64,000 nt of DNA from Phorcus lineatus (GCA_921293015.1 OV121086.1:34099194-34163193), one strand, 5' to 3'; positions 25,066-38,191 are shown, counted from the stretch's first letter. Numbers and translations are program-made. Notes: generated by a model from the letters alone, not told the origin.

Positions 25066-25340
25066 CTCTCAAGAACAGAGAGGGTGGTGAGATTCACTGT
25101 GTCAGTGGGCAGGTCATGGCGCTTATAATTGCCTCTTGATTGGTCCTAACGAAGAAGAGACCGAAACAGACCATTGCAGATCACAAATTAGCTGTGGCAA
25201 GTTACTCTTCTCAGGGGAAGGGACGGCCATAAAAAGAGTGTGACAGGAATGAGAAATAATCGAGGGACCCAACGAGGGCTTCTTCAGACCTCGTCACTGG
25301 TTTTAAGGGTCGCATTTGACCCCTAGGGAGAGAGGTCAAT
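25066..25340 (+). other. Complex, G+C-balanced block
   Basis: This non-repetitive block contains CCTCTCAAGAACAGAGAGGG (a small inverted repeat), CTCTTGATTGGTCC and GGCCATAAAAAGAG (CArG- or TATA-like). It stands out from the AT-rich flanks and could be a conserved regulatory element. I see no coding frame in it. Confidence 0.25.
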
Positions 25341-25924
25341 TTGAAAAAGACACCAGTGATTTTTTTGCCAGGAGCATGAAAGCATTCATCTTGGACAGGC
25401 CCTTGATTCTGTTCAATTATTTTTCATCTTTTTGGAATCATGTCCAATTTTTGTTGTGATTTCACGTGATGGATAGTGTTGACTCGGCTTTGGCTGGAGT
25501 GAAAATCTTGTATTTGTTGGTGTGGCACAGAAGGTTGTGTTTTTATTAATGCTGCCAGATGTCTCTCCATATTTCATAACAATTTCTGGATGTGTTTCAT
25601 GCTAATTTAGTAGTTTTATTTCTTAGGAATATCCTCTGATTTGGGTGTTTGAATTTTCTGACAAGCTTAATTTGAGACCTGCAATGAAAGAATTGCTTGG
25701 GTTGCATTCAGTGTGTGAAAACGGAAAAGGTCATCTTGCTCATTTCAATAACTCTGAGATTTATTAATGTTATAGCCATACTAACCACCACCGATACATA
25801 CACATTTTAACCCTTAACCTGGTTTTGTCAGATAGAGTAAATATTTAACCACTGGCCAGTTCTAGGTTATTTACTTCTTAAAGGCACTATAGCAGATTAT
25901 TTTTCAAATTTGACAATATACTTT

Positions 25925-26075
25925 AGTGTGAGTATCGTGTTAGGGTGTCAAACATCTCTTTACTCAATCTGATTATCGAAAGACATAGAAAAAACTGTCA
26001 TGTATCAAGTGAAAACTTCTTGTAGCCATTTTAGTGTGTACGCCTTTTCATCATTTTAGTAAGGGAAATTTGTTG
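25925..26075 (+). repeat. Older dispersed repeat, uninterrupted copy
   Basis: It contains AACATCTCTTTACTCAATC, GTAGCCATTTTAGTGTGTA and CCTTTTCATCATTTTAG followed directly by GGGAAATTTG, which aligns across the insertion point of the copy at 28.1 kb. Confidence 0.6.
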
Positions 26076-26277
26076 CATAAATTAACCAAAGTTATAAGTT
26101 TGTTAAAGGATGTAGTTAATTGATCACAAAAGATTGTCTTGCAATTCAGAATGTTGTTCTCCCTTTCCTAAGATCCCGTTTGTCTGTTGAAAATGTTCCA
26201 TGATTCCCTCAGCATATGAATATCCCTTGATTCACAATTTACAGTTTAATATATTCACCCATGTAAGTGTGTGTATA

Positions 26278-28014
<1,737 letters not shown>

Positions 28015-28157
28015 TTACCCAATAGACGTTAATTTAAGAGGTTTTAACATCTCATTACTCAGCCCAATCGTACATAGTCGTTAAAGCAATTATCCAATGT
28101 CAAGCAAAAACCACAGGCAGCCATTTTGGTGTGAAGACCTTTTAATAATTTTGGGCA
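28015..28157 (+). repeat. Older dispersed repeat, copy interrupted by the fold-back insertion
   Basis: AACATCTCATTACTCA, GGCAGCCATTTTGGTGTG and CCTTTTAATAATTTTGGGCA correspond to the uninterrupted copy at 25,925-26,075. The homology resumes after the insertion at 28,464-28,490. A possible further fragment (GGCAGCCATTTTG) is near 55,516. Confidence 0.6.
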
Positions 28158-28463
28158 GGCGGGGGGTGGAACCATTGAACAAAATGTCCAACAAATATGA
28201 AGATTTGCGGTATAACAATGTTTTGTCACCCTTACGGGTTGCTTCTTCATGCAGTTTTACGGTTGGCGAAACGTTGCAATTCAAACATGCTGTATTACCG
28301 CAAATCTTCATGTTTGTTGGACATTTTGTTCGATGGTTCCACCCCCCGCCTTATCTACTCTCTAATGTTTAAATTAGTGGAATCATCTGTATCCTTCAGT
28401 GGATCCAATCTGCCCTTCATAAACATCCCCCCTACCTACACTGTGAACAAGTGCCACGTTGCC
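28158..28463 (+). mobile_element. Fold-back insertion with 15-bp target duplication
   Basis: The exact 15-mer TAATAATTTTGGGCA occurs on both sides (28,143-28,157 and 28,464-28,478), indicating a target-site duplication. The insert begins with a 55-bp arm (28,158-28,212) whose reverse complement returns at 28,296-28,350 with only two mismatches and an 83-nt loop. A further 113 bp follows before the right duplication. The open frames around 28,059-28,466 are by-products of the inverted repeat. There is no coding capacity, so it is a non-autonomous element. Confidence 0.75.
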
Positions 28464-29155
28464 TAATAATTTTGGGCAAAATGGATTTGCTTATCTGAAC
28501 TTAACATGGTACATTAGTTTTAGAATTGATTATTTCAATTAAAAAAAGCATTGTTTTGCAACTAGTTTCATTTATTTTCGTTTCTGCAAGATCACTCTAT
28601 TTACCTAAAGAAAAGCTCCACTGCCCCTATAATACATTACAGTCTATCTGTATGATTAGAAAACCCAGAAGAGACTAAAGGAAGTCTAGCTATTTCTCGA
28701 AACTGTCATCCAATGTTTTATGTGTCATCAAGGTCATTGGCCAATTATATTGATCATATCTTTCAAAAATACATTCATCATTATATTTCAAAAAATGCAA
28801 ATATTTTAAGATAAAAAGGTTCTTAGCATGATTCTGGTCTGTTTTCTGCACTTGGAGCATATTTTCAGTTCAAACCTAATCAAAACCAGCCTTAATGTTG
28901 CAGTGTTGTCATATTGGGTATAATGAATCATGTTTAGAACCATTATGGGAAGCTCTGAAAGAAAGGATTACCAAACAGGGAAAATATTGAATTAATCGTA
29001 ATTATCTCCCTTCCCTTTGTATTCAAGTTAGATTATCATTGATTCTGAAAATTAAAAAAAATTATTCCATATTGAATATTTCATAATTATTAGACCCTGG
29101 AATTAAATGGCATCTTGTTTTCTGACTGAGGAGTTGGCGAAAGGATAAGCAGACG

Positions 29156-29183
29156 CGAGTAGTAGTTGAGTAACTACTACTCG
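29156..29183 (+). other. Perfect 12-bp-arm hairpin
   Basis: CGAGTAGTAGTT, 4-nt loop GAGT, AACTACTACTCG. It lies in a better-balanced stretch with homeodomain-like TTAATTGTAATTAG just downstream (about 29,209-29,222). Confidence 0.5.
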
Positions 29184-30281
29184 TTAGTCTTCAATTATCT
29201 TAGCCCTTATTAATTGTAATTAGTAAAACCGAGTGACAATGGCTGGTCCGCCACAGGTGCAGTTAAAGCCGAGTTTCTCATTAATGAATTGTGACAGAAC
29301 TCTTCAGTTTTTGGAGGTGGATAAAGGGTGAAGAGCGGCAGGTTCGTTTCTTCTCTTTTGTGTCATCTCTTCAGGAATCGATAGCGCTTTGCTCCGCTTC
29401 ACCCTACCACTGTATTTTTCAATGGTCCGCCCGCACAAATTTGATTTTTCCTGTGATTTCATCAAAAAGGATTCCTTGAAAATCTTCTAGCCCGGCAAAT
29501 TGGGTCATGACAAGCAGTCTTATCCAATTTTGAAAAAATTGGACAAAAAAGACTAAAAGCTATCAGCTCCCCACTGTGGCCACTTCATCTGTCCTGCAGG
29601 TGCATCTAAAATTCATGAACTCTTCAAGCTGTCAAATTATATATTGACAGCTAAGCCTAGATTACATAGCCAAGTGTGCACATATCATAAACAGACAATA
29701 CATTGTAAGTGCAGGGCACACATCCCAATGGAATAGATCTGAGTCTATCTCCATAGGTAGCCAAGATACTGGTCAGATAATGGCTAAAGGGCGGTCAGCA
29801 GATGCCTCAGGGATGTCCGGAGTGCTGGTCAGTCACCAGCTGTGCTGCCTATCTAACTAAGTCCACATGTGACTTTGTATAGCGCACATGTTGGGGATAT
29901 TACAATGTAATTAACTGCTGATTTACCCCAAGCTCTATTCTCTGCAGTATCCAGTTCCAACATGGGATACACCCTCAAGACCTGATAGCTTACTATGGTG
30001 TGATTTAAACACTCGCCTTAACCCCTTTACTGCTGAAGTCCTATTTATGTCCCTACAGTTACAATGCTTCAATAACTTAGAGGTGGACAATAAAAGTTCA
30101 TTGATAGATTTTAACTACCTTGCTGCTGTCAGTTGTTATTTAAACACCATATTTTTACACATCTCTGCGCAATAAAGAGCTGAGTTTATAAACATATAGC
30201 CTCTAACTTTCTTGCTATATTATGTATATTTTGTTAACCATGAAAACACTGTTACACTTTGCATTAGACCTTTCCCCCCTT

Positions 30282-30394
30282 TGCTCATCATTGCATAGCC
30301 ACAATGGTTTTGCAAGGTTTCTGGTTTCTCCCTTCAGACATGATAGAAGTGAAATACTCTTGAAAGCGACGATAAACCTCAAATCACCTCGCCT
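30282..30394 (+). mobile_element. SINE 3' part, copy B (truncated)
   Basis: It contains TTGCATAGCCACAATGGT, a degenerate middle, AGAAGTGAAATACTCTTGAA and ATAAACCTCAAATCACCTC, matching the other SINE tails. The head and the 28-bp internal segment are absent. Confidence 0.7.
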
Positions 30395-30469
30395 CAAATC
30401 TAGCTATTCTTATTTAGATTGTTCTTTTCCTCTTTATGTGTTAACAGTGGACTATTGTTGAAGCTAATC

Positions 30470-30877
30470 AGTGTGGTTTGTCTGCAGTAGAGAACTGTTC
30501 TACACGCAGTCAGGTTTGGGTGCTCTTCTACACGCAGTCAGGTTTGGGTGCTGTTCTACACGCAGTCAGGTTTGGGTGCTCTTCTACATGCAGTCAGGTT
30601 TGGCTGCTGTTCTACACGCAGTCAGGTTTGGGAGCTGTGCTACACGCAGTCAGGTTTGGGTGCTGTTCTACACACAGTTAGGTTTGGGTGCAATGCTACA
30701 CTGCATTTCATTGCAGTATCACCCATGGTTCACTAGCTCAAGCCGATGCTTGCAGGTTTCACCACAATGCATAGCCACAATGGTGTTGCGGGCTTTCGGC
30801 CTGCAATAATACTAGCAGCCGCCGTGATATTAGTGAAATACTCTTTAAAGCGGTGTTAAACCCCAACTCACCTCCTC
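30470..30877 (+). mobile_element. SINE copy C with internal minisatellite expansion
   Basis: Left to right it aligns with the SINE at 35,811-36,086: TTTGTCTGCAGTAGAGAACT, then the GTTCTACACGCAGTCAGG segment, then CACCCATGGTTCACTAG, GCTTGCAGGTTTCACC, ATAGCCACAATGGTG and the ACCCCAACTCACCTC tail. The tRNA-like head is missing. Where the other SINE has one copy of a 28-bp segment, this one has seven. Confidence 0.8.
30497..30692 (+). repeat. 28-bp minisatellite, seven copies, inside SINE C
   Basis: Seven exact-length 28-bp units of the form (C/G)TTCTACACGCAGTCAGG followed by TTTGGGTGCT; the seventh is the most diverged and a partial eighth unit fades into SINE sequence. Alternating C and G at the first unit position suggests growth by dimer steps. 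Confidence 0.9.
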
Positions 30878-30925
30878 TTAAGGGGTTAACTGTGGCCCAT
30901 TGTTGAGGCTAATCAGTGTGGTTGA

Positions 30926-32307
30926 GGAATGCTCAGGTTAAGATAAAATGTGAATACAGAGCTATATAAGACAGTATGTTGTCAAGTTAATTACAACTAA
31001 TTATCAATTTTGTATGCTCTTGCATTCTTATCATTCAGCAGAGTGTTATGTAATTTTATCTTCAGTCAATATGAACTTGATTATTATCAGTCTTAGTTCC
31101 AGAGAGAACTAGTCATTGGTATTTACAATGGGAAATTCACCCCAGCTTGTCTTAAAGCTGTTTGCATTGGGTACCCTTCTTACTGTAAGGATACAAACTG
31201 CCTAGTGTAATGTTACATCATTTAACTACCTTTGTGTCACATCAGCTTGATACATGTCATGGACAATGGAAGGGGTTAAACTCTCATGTTTTTTATAGAT
31301 AGACCTGTTACTTAGCTGAAATAAAGGTCCGACTTGCAGCTTTTTATACATTTCTCTTTGAATATGTCTTGATTTTCAACTTTATCCCAAATTTGAAAGT
31401 GTTAGTCTTTTATTGATTCCCAACATCAATTAAAGATTTTCAGCTTTCCCTTTGTTGAAGTTCACAACTGCTATTGAAAAGTTATGAATCAACTCCGCAG
31501 TCTGGAGAATCTATTGTGAGGGTCTGTTGAAAGTCACAGCTCAAGCCTATAAACAACTGGAGTCTCAGAAAACACAGCAGGGTCTGATCAAAGGGCTCGG
31601 TGACTCTTGTACACATACAGATAATGGAGAGAGTCCTAGCTGAAGTCACTCTGGGAACAAGCAGCCCTTTGTGTGAGCAGAGATCGGCTGAAGACTGAGT
31701 GGTGTTGTAATATGAAGTATGAATATGAGCTGGACACTCTTGATGTGGATCCAGTCGGATGTTCCCCTCCTCACTTCCCACTGACTGGCCGCCCTCGTGG
31801 ACCGGAGTGAAGTGCCTCTTTGAACTATATCTGTCTGACACTTGTGCTGTAAGTGACTGCATCAAGCCTGGTCTTGTGACACTCAAATGTTTTGCAAGTC
31901 TTGTGACTAACTTTTGTCCGAGGTTTTGTGTTTATGACAGAAATACTGTCGTGTCTTGTGACAGTGTCATATTGTAATTCAATTAATTCTGGATGGAATT
32001 TAGAATTTTAGTTATCAAAAATGTTGTGATTTGTATACAAAAAATATACAAGAAAGTAGTGACCTGTGATGCCTAATTTGTCTTTCTTTCTGAAAATTCA
32101 TTCCTTACACGCTGTAGATTTTTTAAAAATTGCCTGGTAATTAGTCCAGTCTTGGTAACTGATGACATTCTGAATGTGTCTGGAGATCCAGCTGTATTCA
32201 ATATCCATTGTCCACCAGTGAGGTCAGTCATTACTACATAATGTCTGTCTATCCATTGTATCACAATCTAGTCCTCTTAAAGTAGTGCCTTCCTCCTTCA
32301 GAGACTT
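30926..32307. other. No gene recognised
   Basis: Composition becomes more balanced after 31,480. A 134-codon minus-strand frame (31,482-31,886) is the second longest in the window but has no domain, no recognisable splice structure and no homologue I can name. It may simply reflect the G+C rise towards the candidate promoter. Confidence 0.45.
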
Positions 32308-32759
32308 GTCTGTTCACAACAGAGTCCAAGTCTGTTCACAACAGAGTCAAGGTCTGTTCACATGTGTCCGGTACGCATTCATGCCTGTGATCTGTCCCAT
32401 TCTGAAATCTTTCTATCCCCTTCACACTTACAGGCCAGTCTAAGTCACATTTACCCAAGTGAGTCAAGATTAAATGTTCCCAAACTCACACTCTACCCAA
32501 GTCATATGTCCATCTGCGATTCCAGTGTACAGTCAGTCCCCTGTGTCCCAGTGAGTTCTGTCAAACTCTGTACATCAATCTACCTACTGGTCCTGTGAGT
32601 CCAGGTTTAATGTCCTAACCCCATACAGTCTACATTAGCAAACAGCCCATCTTTGAGTCTGAGTCTACTGTTCAGTGAGTCCCTTCTGAGTCCAGTTCAG
32701 TCCAGCTCTGTCCATATCTAAGCCACCCCTCCTGGCTGGCCCACTGTGAGTTAAATCAT
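32308..32759 (+). promoter_or_regulatory. Possible plexin promoter-proximal region with 22-bp palindromic repeats
   Basis: Three adjacent units with a 22-bp period start at 32,308, 32,330 and 32,352. Each contains TCTGTTCAC; the first two continue as AACAGA, making an imperfect palindrome (TCTGTT, 3-bp spacer, AACAGA). The following 350 bp is dense in GAGTC/CAGTC words and of intermediate G+C content. The location just upstream of the candidate first exon suggests regulation, but there is no direct proof. Confidence 0.3.
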
Positions 32760-33252
32760 CTCTCCACTGCACTGCATCGCCAACTGTCTCACTCACTCAC
32801 TGACGAGCAAGGCAGCCAGTGCTAGAGAGACAGACAGCAGTCCACTGGCCAGCTCTGCAGTGTGAGCGATAGAGCAGTTCAGCCAATGTAACTCGGTGTA
32901 GCAGCAGTGTTATTGTGTTCGCTCTGCCAGGCGATTCACTCGTCTCAATCAGCTCTCACTTTCTCGGACTCTGTTGTCTAGCTCTGGGCTCACTCCCTCC
33001 CTCTCATTCAGTGTTGGGAGTCGGTGTGAGAGTGTATGTATATTTGGCTTGCTGGATTTAGCCCTGGACGGACATCTGTGAATCATTCCCCTGGATATTT
33101 CTCCCTGGATACATACGTACACACATTCATACATGCTCTTGGGCCGGACCACCACATGTGTTGTTAGATTGTGGTCAAATCTCTCGATCTTGGTCAGCCA
33201 AGATTTCTTTGTTTTGGATTTATTTGAGGGAACACTTTGAGTTAAATTACAG
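32760..33252 (+). other. Candidate untranslated first exon of the plexin gene
   Basis: This block is visibly richer in G+C and CpG than its surroundings. It ends in a near-consensus donor, TACAG|GTCAGT, at 33,253. It contains no long + strand ORF, as expected for 5' UTR. The first strong acceptor immediately before the plexin start codon lies 6.2 kb downstream (39,492), and nothing between looks like a better exon. The left boundary is arbitrary because I see no TATA box or other start-site signal. Joining it to plexin is an inference; it could belong to another transcript or be a regulatory block. Confidence 0.45.
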
Positions 33253-35810
33253 GTCAGTACGAATTTTCTTTCTGATTTTGAATTTGCCTGCTTTTTCTGT
33301 GATGGATAAGTTTTAAACTAAGTTGACCTATTTTGTGGAGAAGATAGAGGCAAGTTACGGGAGTGGAAGTCAGCGTGGCCCTACATACAGGGTTCTGGCT
33401 TAGACATGCCTCATTTCACACAACAGCTACTGTTCAGCTTTATCTGCTTCATTCACTCCAGATCAGGCCAAGGAGAAACTGTTGTCTCACAAGACCTTCA
33501 GTAATGTTTGTGTAGTTTGAATAATTTTACCCAGCAGATTTACTGCGACATTGTTATGTTTGGGATCGTTTGGCTAGTGTATTGACTCGTGCCTGAGATG
33601 CACCTTATTACCACAAGACTTCACCAATGTTTTGTAGGATGGGTTATGTTCAGCAAACAACTTTGGTAACTTTCTCCTAGTTAGGATCTACTGAACTTGT
33701 TTTGGGCCAGTGTAGTGAGATAGGGTAAGGGCTTACTTGATCTACTTTTAGACTCACAGTTGAAGTTGTGTGGTAAGACATACACATCTGTGAGTCAAAC
33801 TAATTTTTGTCAAGAGCAAGCTTATTTGCCCCTTTCCAAGTCTAACAGGATGTATTTTCCCTCCACATGAGTTAGACATTGTATTGAGAATATACACTGC
33901 CTTTAAATTTTTTGAATAGTTTGACTTTTAATTTGTATTTCAAACAAAATTTTAGGGATAGTCCCTTTTATAGATTTGTTGTACTCGTTTAATAAAATTA
34001 GTATTAAATGGAAGGTGGTTAAGTATCCTCTATTTCTATGACTAGAACTGTTTGAGTACAGTCTCGAAGGCAATTTCATACTTGAGATAGATGTCACTAT
34101 TTATATTTTCTAATTGCTCTTGTACTTAAAACAATCAGGAAGTATTAATTATTATTAGACCATTCACTATTATTAATAAGAAGTGTTTTCATTGAAAGGG
34201 CCATTGATAAATTTTATTTCTGAAATACTTGTAGGAATTATCATCCACATTGGTTTGAGATATTCTATCAAATCAGTTTTCACACTAGTTACTATGATGT
34301 TTCAATAGGTTGCCAGCTTACTGTTTCAAAAGCATGATTCACACTTCATGGTGGAATAAACAAATTGAAAATCTTTTCTCATAGTAACAGTACTGTTTGG
34401 ATAGGTCAGCTACGACTGTACAACAGAAAGAGGTTAAGATTGTTTTTCACAGTTGACTGCCTGGTCTCTGAGGAGTTTGTTGATCTACCTGTACCTCCTT
34501 TGATGTTGCTGACGAGTTTACCTGACAAACCATTGTTTGCTGATTCTCACGGGGTTTCTTGCGATAACGTGTGTGATCCTCGTCAAGTACCATCATTCAG
34601 CTCCCATGTTGACACTTTACTGAAATTGCTCACTAATATGATATTCCTGATAATAATTTCTTTCAACATGATTTACGACTGATTAATATTGCACGAAAAT
34701 TTCAGAGCAGTTTATTATTAATGTTTTGCTAACATCGATAATGGTTTTATATCACATAAAAGAATCATTTAATGATTGCAATGTTTTTAATTCGTTCATT
34801 TAAGTCTATTTTAGGAAAATGATTATTCTCAATTTCTAGCATTTAGAGATGATGGTTGTGCTGTTTGACTATACAATTAGTTAATCGGAGAACATGAAGA
34901 AATCAGGAAAAAACAAGTATTGAATGGATTTGAAGCATCAAGTTGCCTTTACAATTAGTCATGATAATTGTCTTGAGCTGAATTCCCATTCTTAATGACG
35001 AAATCTATTATTCTTCAATTCTATTATACATGCTTTCGGAAACATGAGACCATGTCGTATCAAACATTTCCTTAATATCTTCAGTTTAATCAACCTGCCA
35101 GGTGATATGACACTATAACTACCATCGGACTGACATAATTACCTGTGATATTAATGCATGTTAGCTTTCGGTTACTCAACCAACAGTAGTGGTTTTGCCT
35201 CGAAACATTGCGTACAATTTATTACGAGAACAGATCCATAATTCCTCTGTCCCACATTTGTAGTGGCGAGCTTGTGATGTTACTTCATGTTTGAAGATGG
35301 TTTGCAGATGATATCAATATTGACATAGATTTTTCGAGACGCTCTCAAAAACTCGCTGCCAGTAGACAAGATTAAGTCTCTCCCCTGTGCAAGATTACGC
35401 GCCGCCAATTTAAATTGATTTTGTGAATTTGATGCAAAGCGTTCTTATGAGAAACCAAAGATAAATGACATTTATGTGTTTAATAACGAATGATACGTTG
35501 AAACTGTTTTTAATATCTTTCTTGAAGATCCTTTTCTGTGACATTTATTACATATCTTTAGGACAAGTTGGAATAAAGATCTTACACCAGAGATTAATGG
35601 CATTTGTGAATTTAATAGGAGATAGTAATAAAGCCAATTGTCTAGAGAAGAAGTCTTGTTTCAAAGTTTGACATTTATTTTATAACGCAACATCAATTCT
35701 TCATCTTGACATTGCTTTGAACTGTTTTGTATTTGAATACCCTTCCGTTACGGGATTCTTTAGGTGCAGAGAAATTACAGGTATCATACAATAAGGTTAA
35801 TCCCTTCCAT

Positions 35811-36086
35811 TCCCTAGCGTAGTGGTTAACGTGGCTTTGAATCAAGAAGTACTGGGTTCAAATCCTGTCAGTGGCTCAGCAACTTTGTCTACAGTAGAGA
35901 TCTGTTCTACTTGCAATCAGGTTTGGGTGCAATGCTATACAGTACCACCCATGGTTGACTAGTTCCTGCAGATGCTTTCAGGTTTCATCGCAATGCATAG
36001 CCACAATGGTGTTTAGGGCTAATCCCGCGAGTAATACTAGCAGCCATGATACGAGTGAAAGGCGTTATACCTCAAATCACCTCACC
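35811..36086 (+). mobile_element. Near full-length tRNA-derived SINE, copy D
   Basis: The head has RNA polymerase III promoter boxes: TAGCGTAGTGG (A box, 35,815-35,825) and GGTTCAAATCC (B box, 35,855-35,865). The body carries one 28-bp segment, CACCCATGGTTGACTAG, TTTCAGGTTTCATCGCAAT, ATAGCCACAATGGTG and GATACGAGTGAAA, and it ends CTCAAATCACCTCACC. A CCTTCCATTC / CCTTCGTTTC pair flanks it and may be a diverged target-site duplication. It sits in the putative first plexin intron. Confidence 0.8.
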
Positions 36087-37349
36087 TTCGTTTCTTTTGG
36101 GTGAGAGGGCTAAGCCTCACCTCTCCTTAAGTGGCTTATCATCTCTCTAGAAGGTGAACATGAGGAGACAACCATATAGGAAGCTTGCTGTTATTTTCTT
36201 AAATGCAGTTAGTTAACAACCTGAATGTGGTATTGTATGTTAAGAAATAGACTCACAAATATTTCTGCCTTAATGTTTCATATTCTGATCCATATAAAAC
36301 ACTTAACGTAATATAGAATATCAGGGTGTACTTTAACTTATTCTTTTATGTATTAACTTCAAGAGAGGAAGATCAAACTGCACCATTGTAAAGGGTACAA
36401 AAGTTGCCAGTCATACACCAAGCAGGTGAAATTTGGTAACTTACAGTGTCGAGAAGTATGCAAAAGTGACAATGTTGGCCTGTCAAGTACATATATGGAG
36501 AATCCAGTCTAGTAGTGAGTTATGGTTCAGTGTATGGAGAATGAAGAATGCCCTGGAGGGTTTTGAGTCGATTCTACATTGTGTTGTAACCAGGATCAGC
36601 CTCTCCAAGAGAGTAATCTATCGCTCGTACGTTTTATAGTGCAGTGTGTGTTAATATTCTACGTGCTGAAGGCAGCTTAGGTTGCAGAGCTTATATGAAT
36701 TAGAAGAAGTTGATGTACTGTAAATTCTCCAGCAGGCATAGGGAACATGTCCTTAAACATTTCAGTGTTTAATGTTGTGATCACCCCATTGTGATTATTA
36801 CCACCAAACCGTGGTGATTTCTGTTTGCTTCCATGTTGAGCTTGAAATGTTGTCAGTAGCTTCTAATTTGAAGGATTAATATTGTTCTACATGTAAAGAA
36901 AAACAGAGTATCTGGTTTATTTCAACACTTTTGAATTAAAAGAAAAATGCAAGGATGTGAATTTTTTCTCTGGAAGTTCCTGTTTAATTCCTCGTGTTTG
37001 ACATAAACAGTCTATCAAAGTTGATGACAGCTGTCATCAATTTCAAAAGTATAATCTTGTGGTACGTTACTTCTTGCCATTTAAACTTGGCGTTGTTGAG
37101 TCTTAGATTAAACCGATCTATATCATGGTATGAGGCTTAATGATTCAGTTGCTTAAGGATTTTAAATTTACTGCTGACAAGCAGAGTATGTAACGTAAGG
37201 TGAGGTACGAAGGTAAGTGCCACGTAGGAAGTGTTTATTCAATGACGCGTGATGCACCCTTCAACGAAACATGTTGACCATTGATTTGTTGAATATTGAC
37301 TTGTCTGTGGATTGATTGACTCACTGGACACAGTGTTCTTGTTGTATCG

Positions 37350-38090
37350 CATGTTGTCATTAGTGTCCAGCTCATTAGATTGATTAATTCGTTAGTGCAA
37401 TAAACAGATTGGTTTACAAGATACATAAATGCACAGGAACTAATAGGATGTTAAAGATAGGGGTGTGGTCAGTTGCATTTTTATGGTTTTACTACAAGCT
37501 GAAATAGCTTTAGTCAGGAATTAGTAATGTTTACGTCTTTTACTTTTTTGTCATTCTTTTCTTGCGCTGCTAATGACTGAAATATTGCCAAAGCAGCGCT
37601 AACAAATAACTCTCACTCACTCAACCTTCCTTTATAATGAATGAAGAAAAGCCACAGAGTTTGTCATCTATCAACTATCACCAAGGGCTGGTCATCACTA
37701 CCTTTTTTTAATCGATAGTGTCATGCTTATTTTCTTTTTGTTCTTGCAATAGTTTTGTCTTTTGTCTTTGCTCTGCGTAAATTGGCTTGTCCTTTTCAAT
37801 GGTTCTGATGTTAATTCAATAGATACTTCTTAAGTAAACCTTACCACACATAAGGTTAACTGTTTTATGTCTCTTATCTTCATTGATTACTGCTACTATT
37901 AGTCTAGACTTAACGTTTTGTTCTTCCAAGATGTCAAATTGTATGAGCTCATTAGTGTCAGTCTTGTTAGATTAATTAACCCATTAGTATGTTGAGTAGC
38001 GGACAGGTTGACTAGAATTACAACATGCAGATGATAGAACAGAAAAGAGGTGTGGTCAGTGGCCATTTGGAAAATCGGGGTGTCCATAAT
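37350..38090 (+). repeat. Weak repeat pair in plexin intron 1
   Basis: ATTAGATTGATTAATTCGTTAGT near 37,374 resembles GTTAGATTAATTAACCCATTAGT near 37,968. Each is followed at similar distance by GGTGTGGTCAGT-G-CATTT. Identity is low; it may be an old duplication. Confidence 0.35.
37561..37625 (+). mobile_element. SINE tail, CTCACTCACTC type
   Basis: The stretch includes TGACTGAAATATTGCCAAAG, CAGCGCTAACAAATAAC and CTCACTCACTCA, the tail form I associate with mollusc tRNA-SINEs and related to the tails of copies A-D. No head is visible. A more decayed version (TGGCTGAAATTTTGCTCA) is at 44,308-44,356. Confidence 0.6.
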
Positions 38091-38191
38091 GATGGTTAGA
38101 AAGCCAGTTATAAGGAAACTGGTTTTAAATTTCATATTTCATTTCTATTATAATGATGTGGACAAGAGATCTCAAATTTCTAACATTGGTT

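Noticed and set aside
28059-28466. Several 63-91-codon frames on both strands
   Set aside because: They are mirror products of the 55-bp inverted repeat in the fold-back insertion.
30471-30809. 112-codon frame with a repeated GLGAVLHAVRF-like peptide
   Set aside because: The peptide repeat comes from the 28-bp minisatellite inside a SINE. Because 28 is not a multiple of three, the frame shifts through the array.
31482-31886. 134-codon minus-strand open frame
   Set aside because: No recognisable domain, no splice context, and it lies where G+C content rises, which lengthens random frames. Not listed as a gene.
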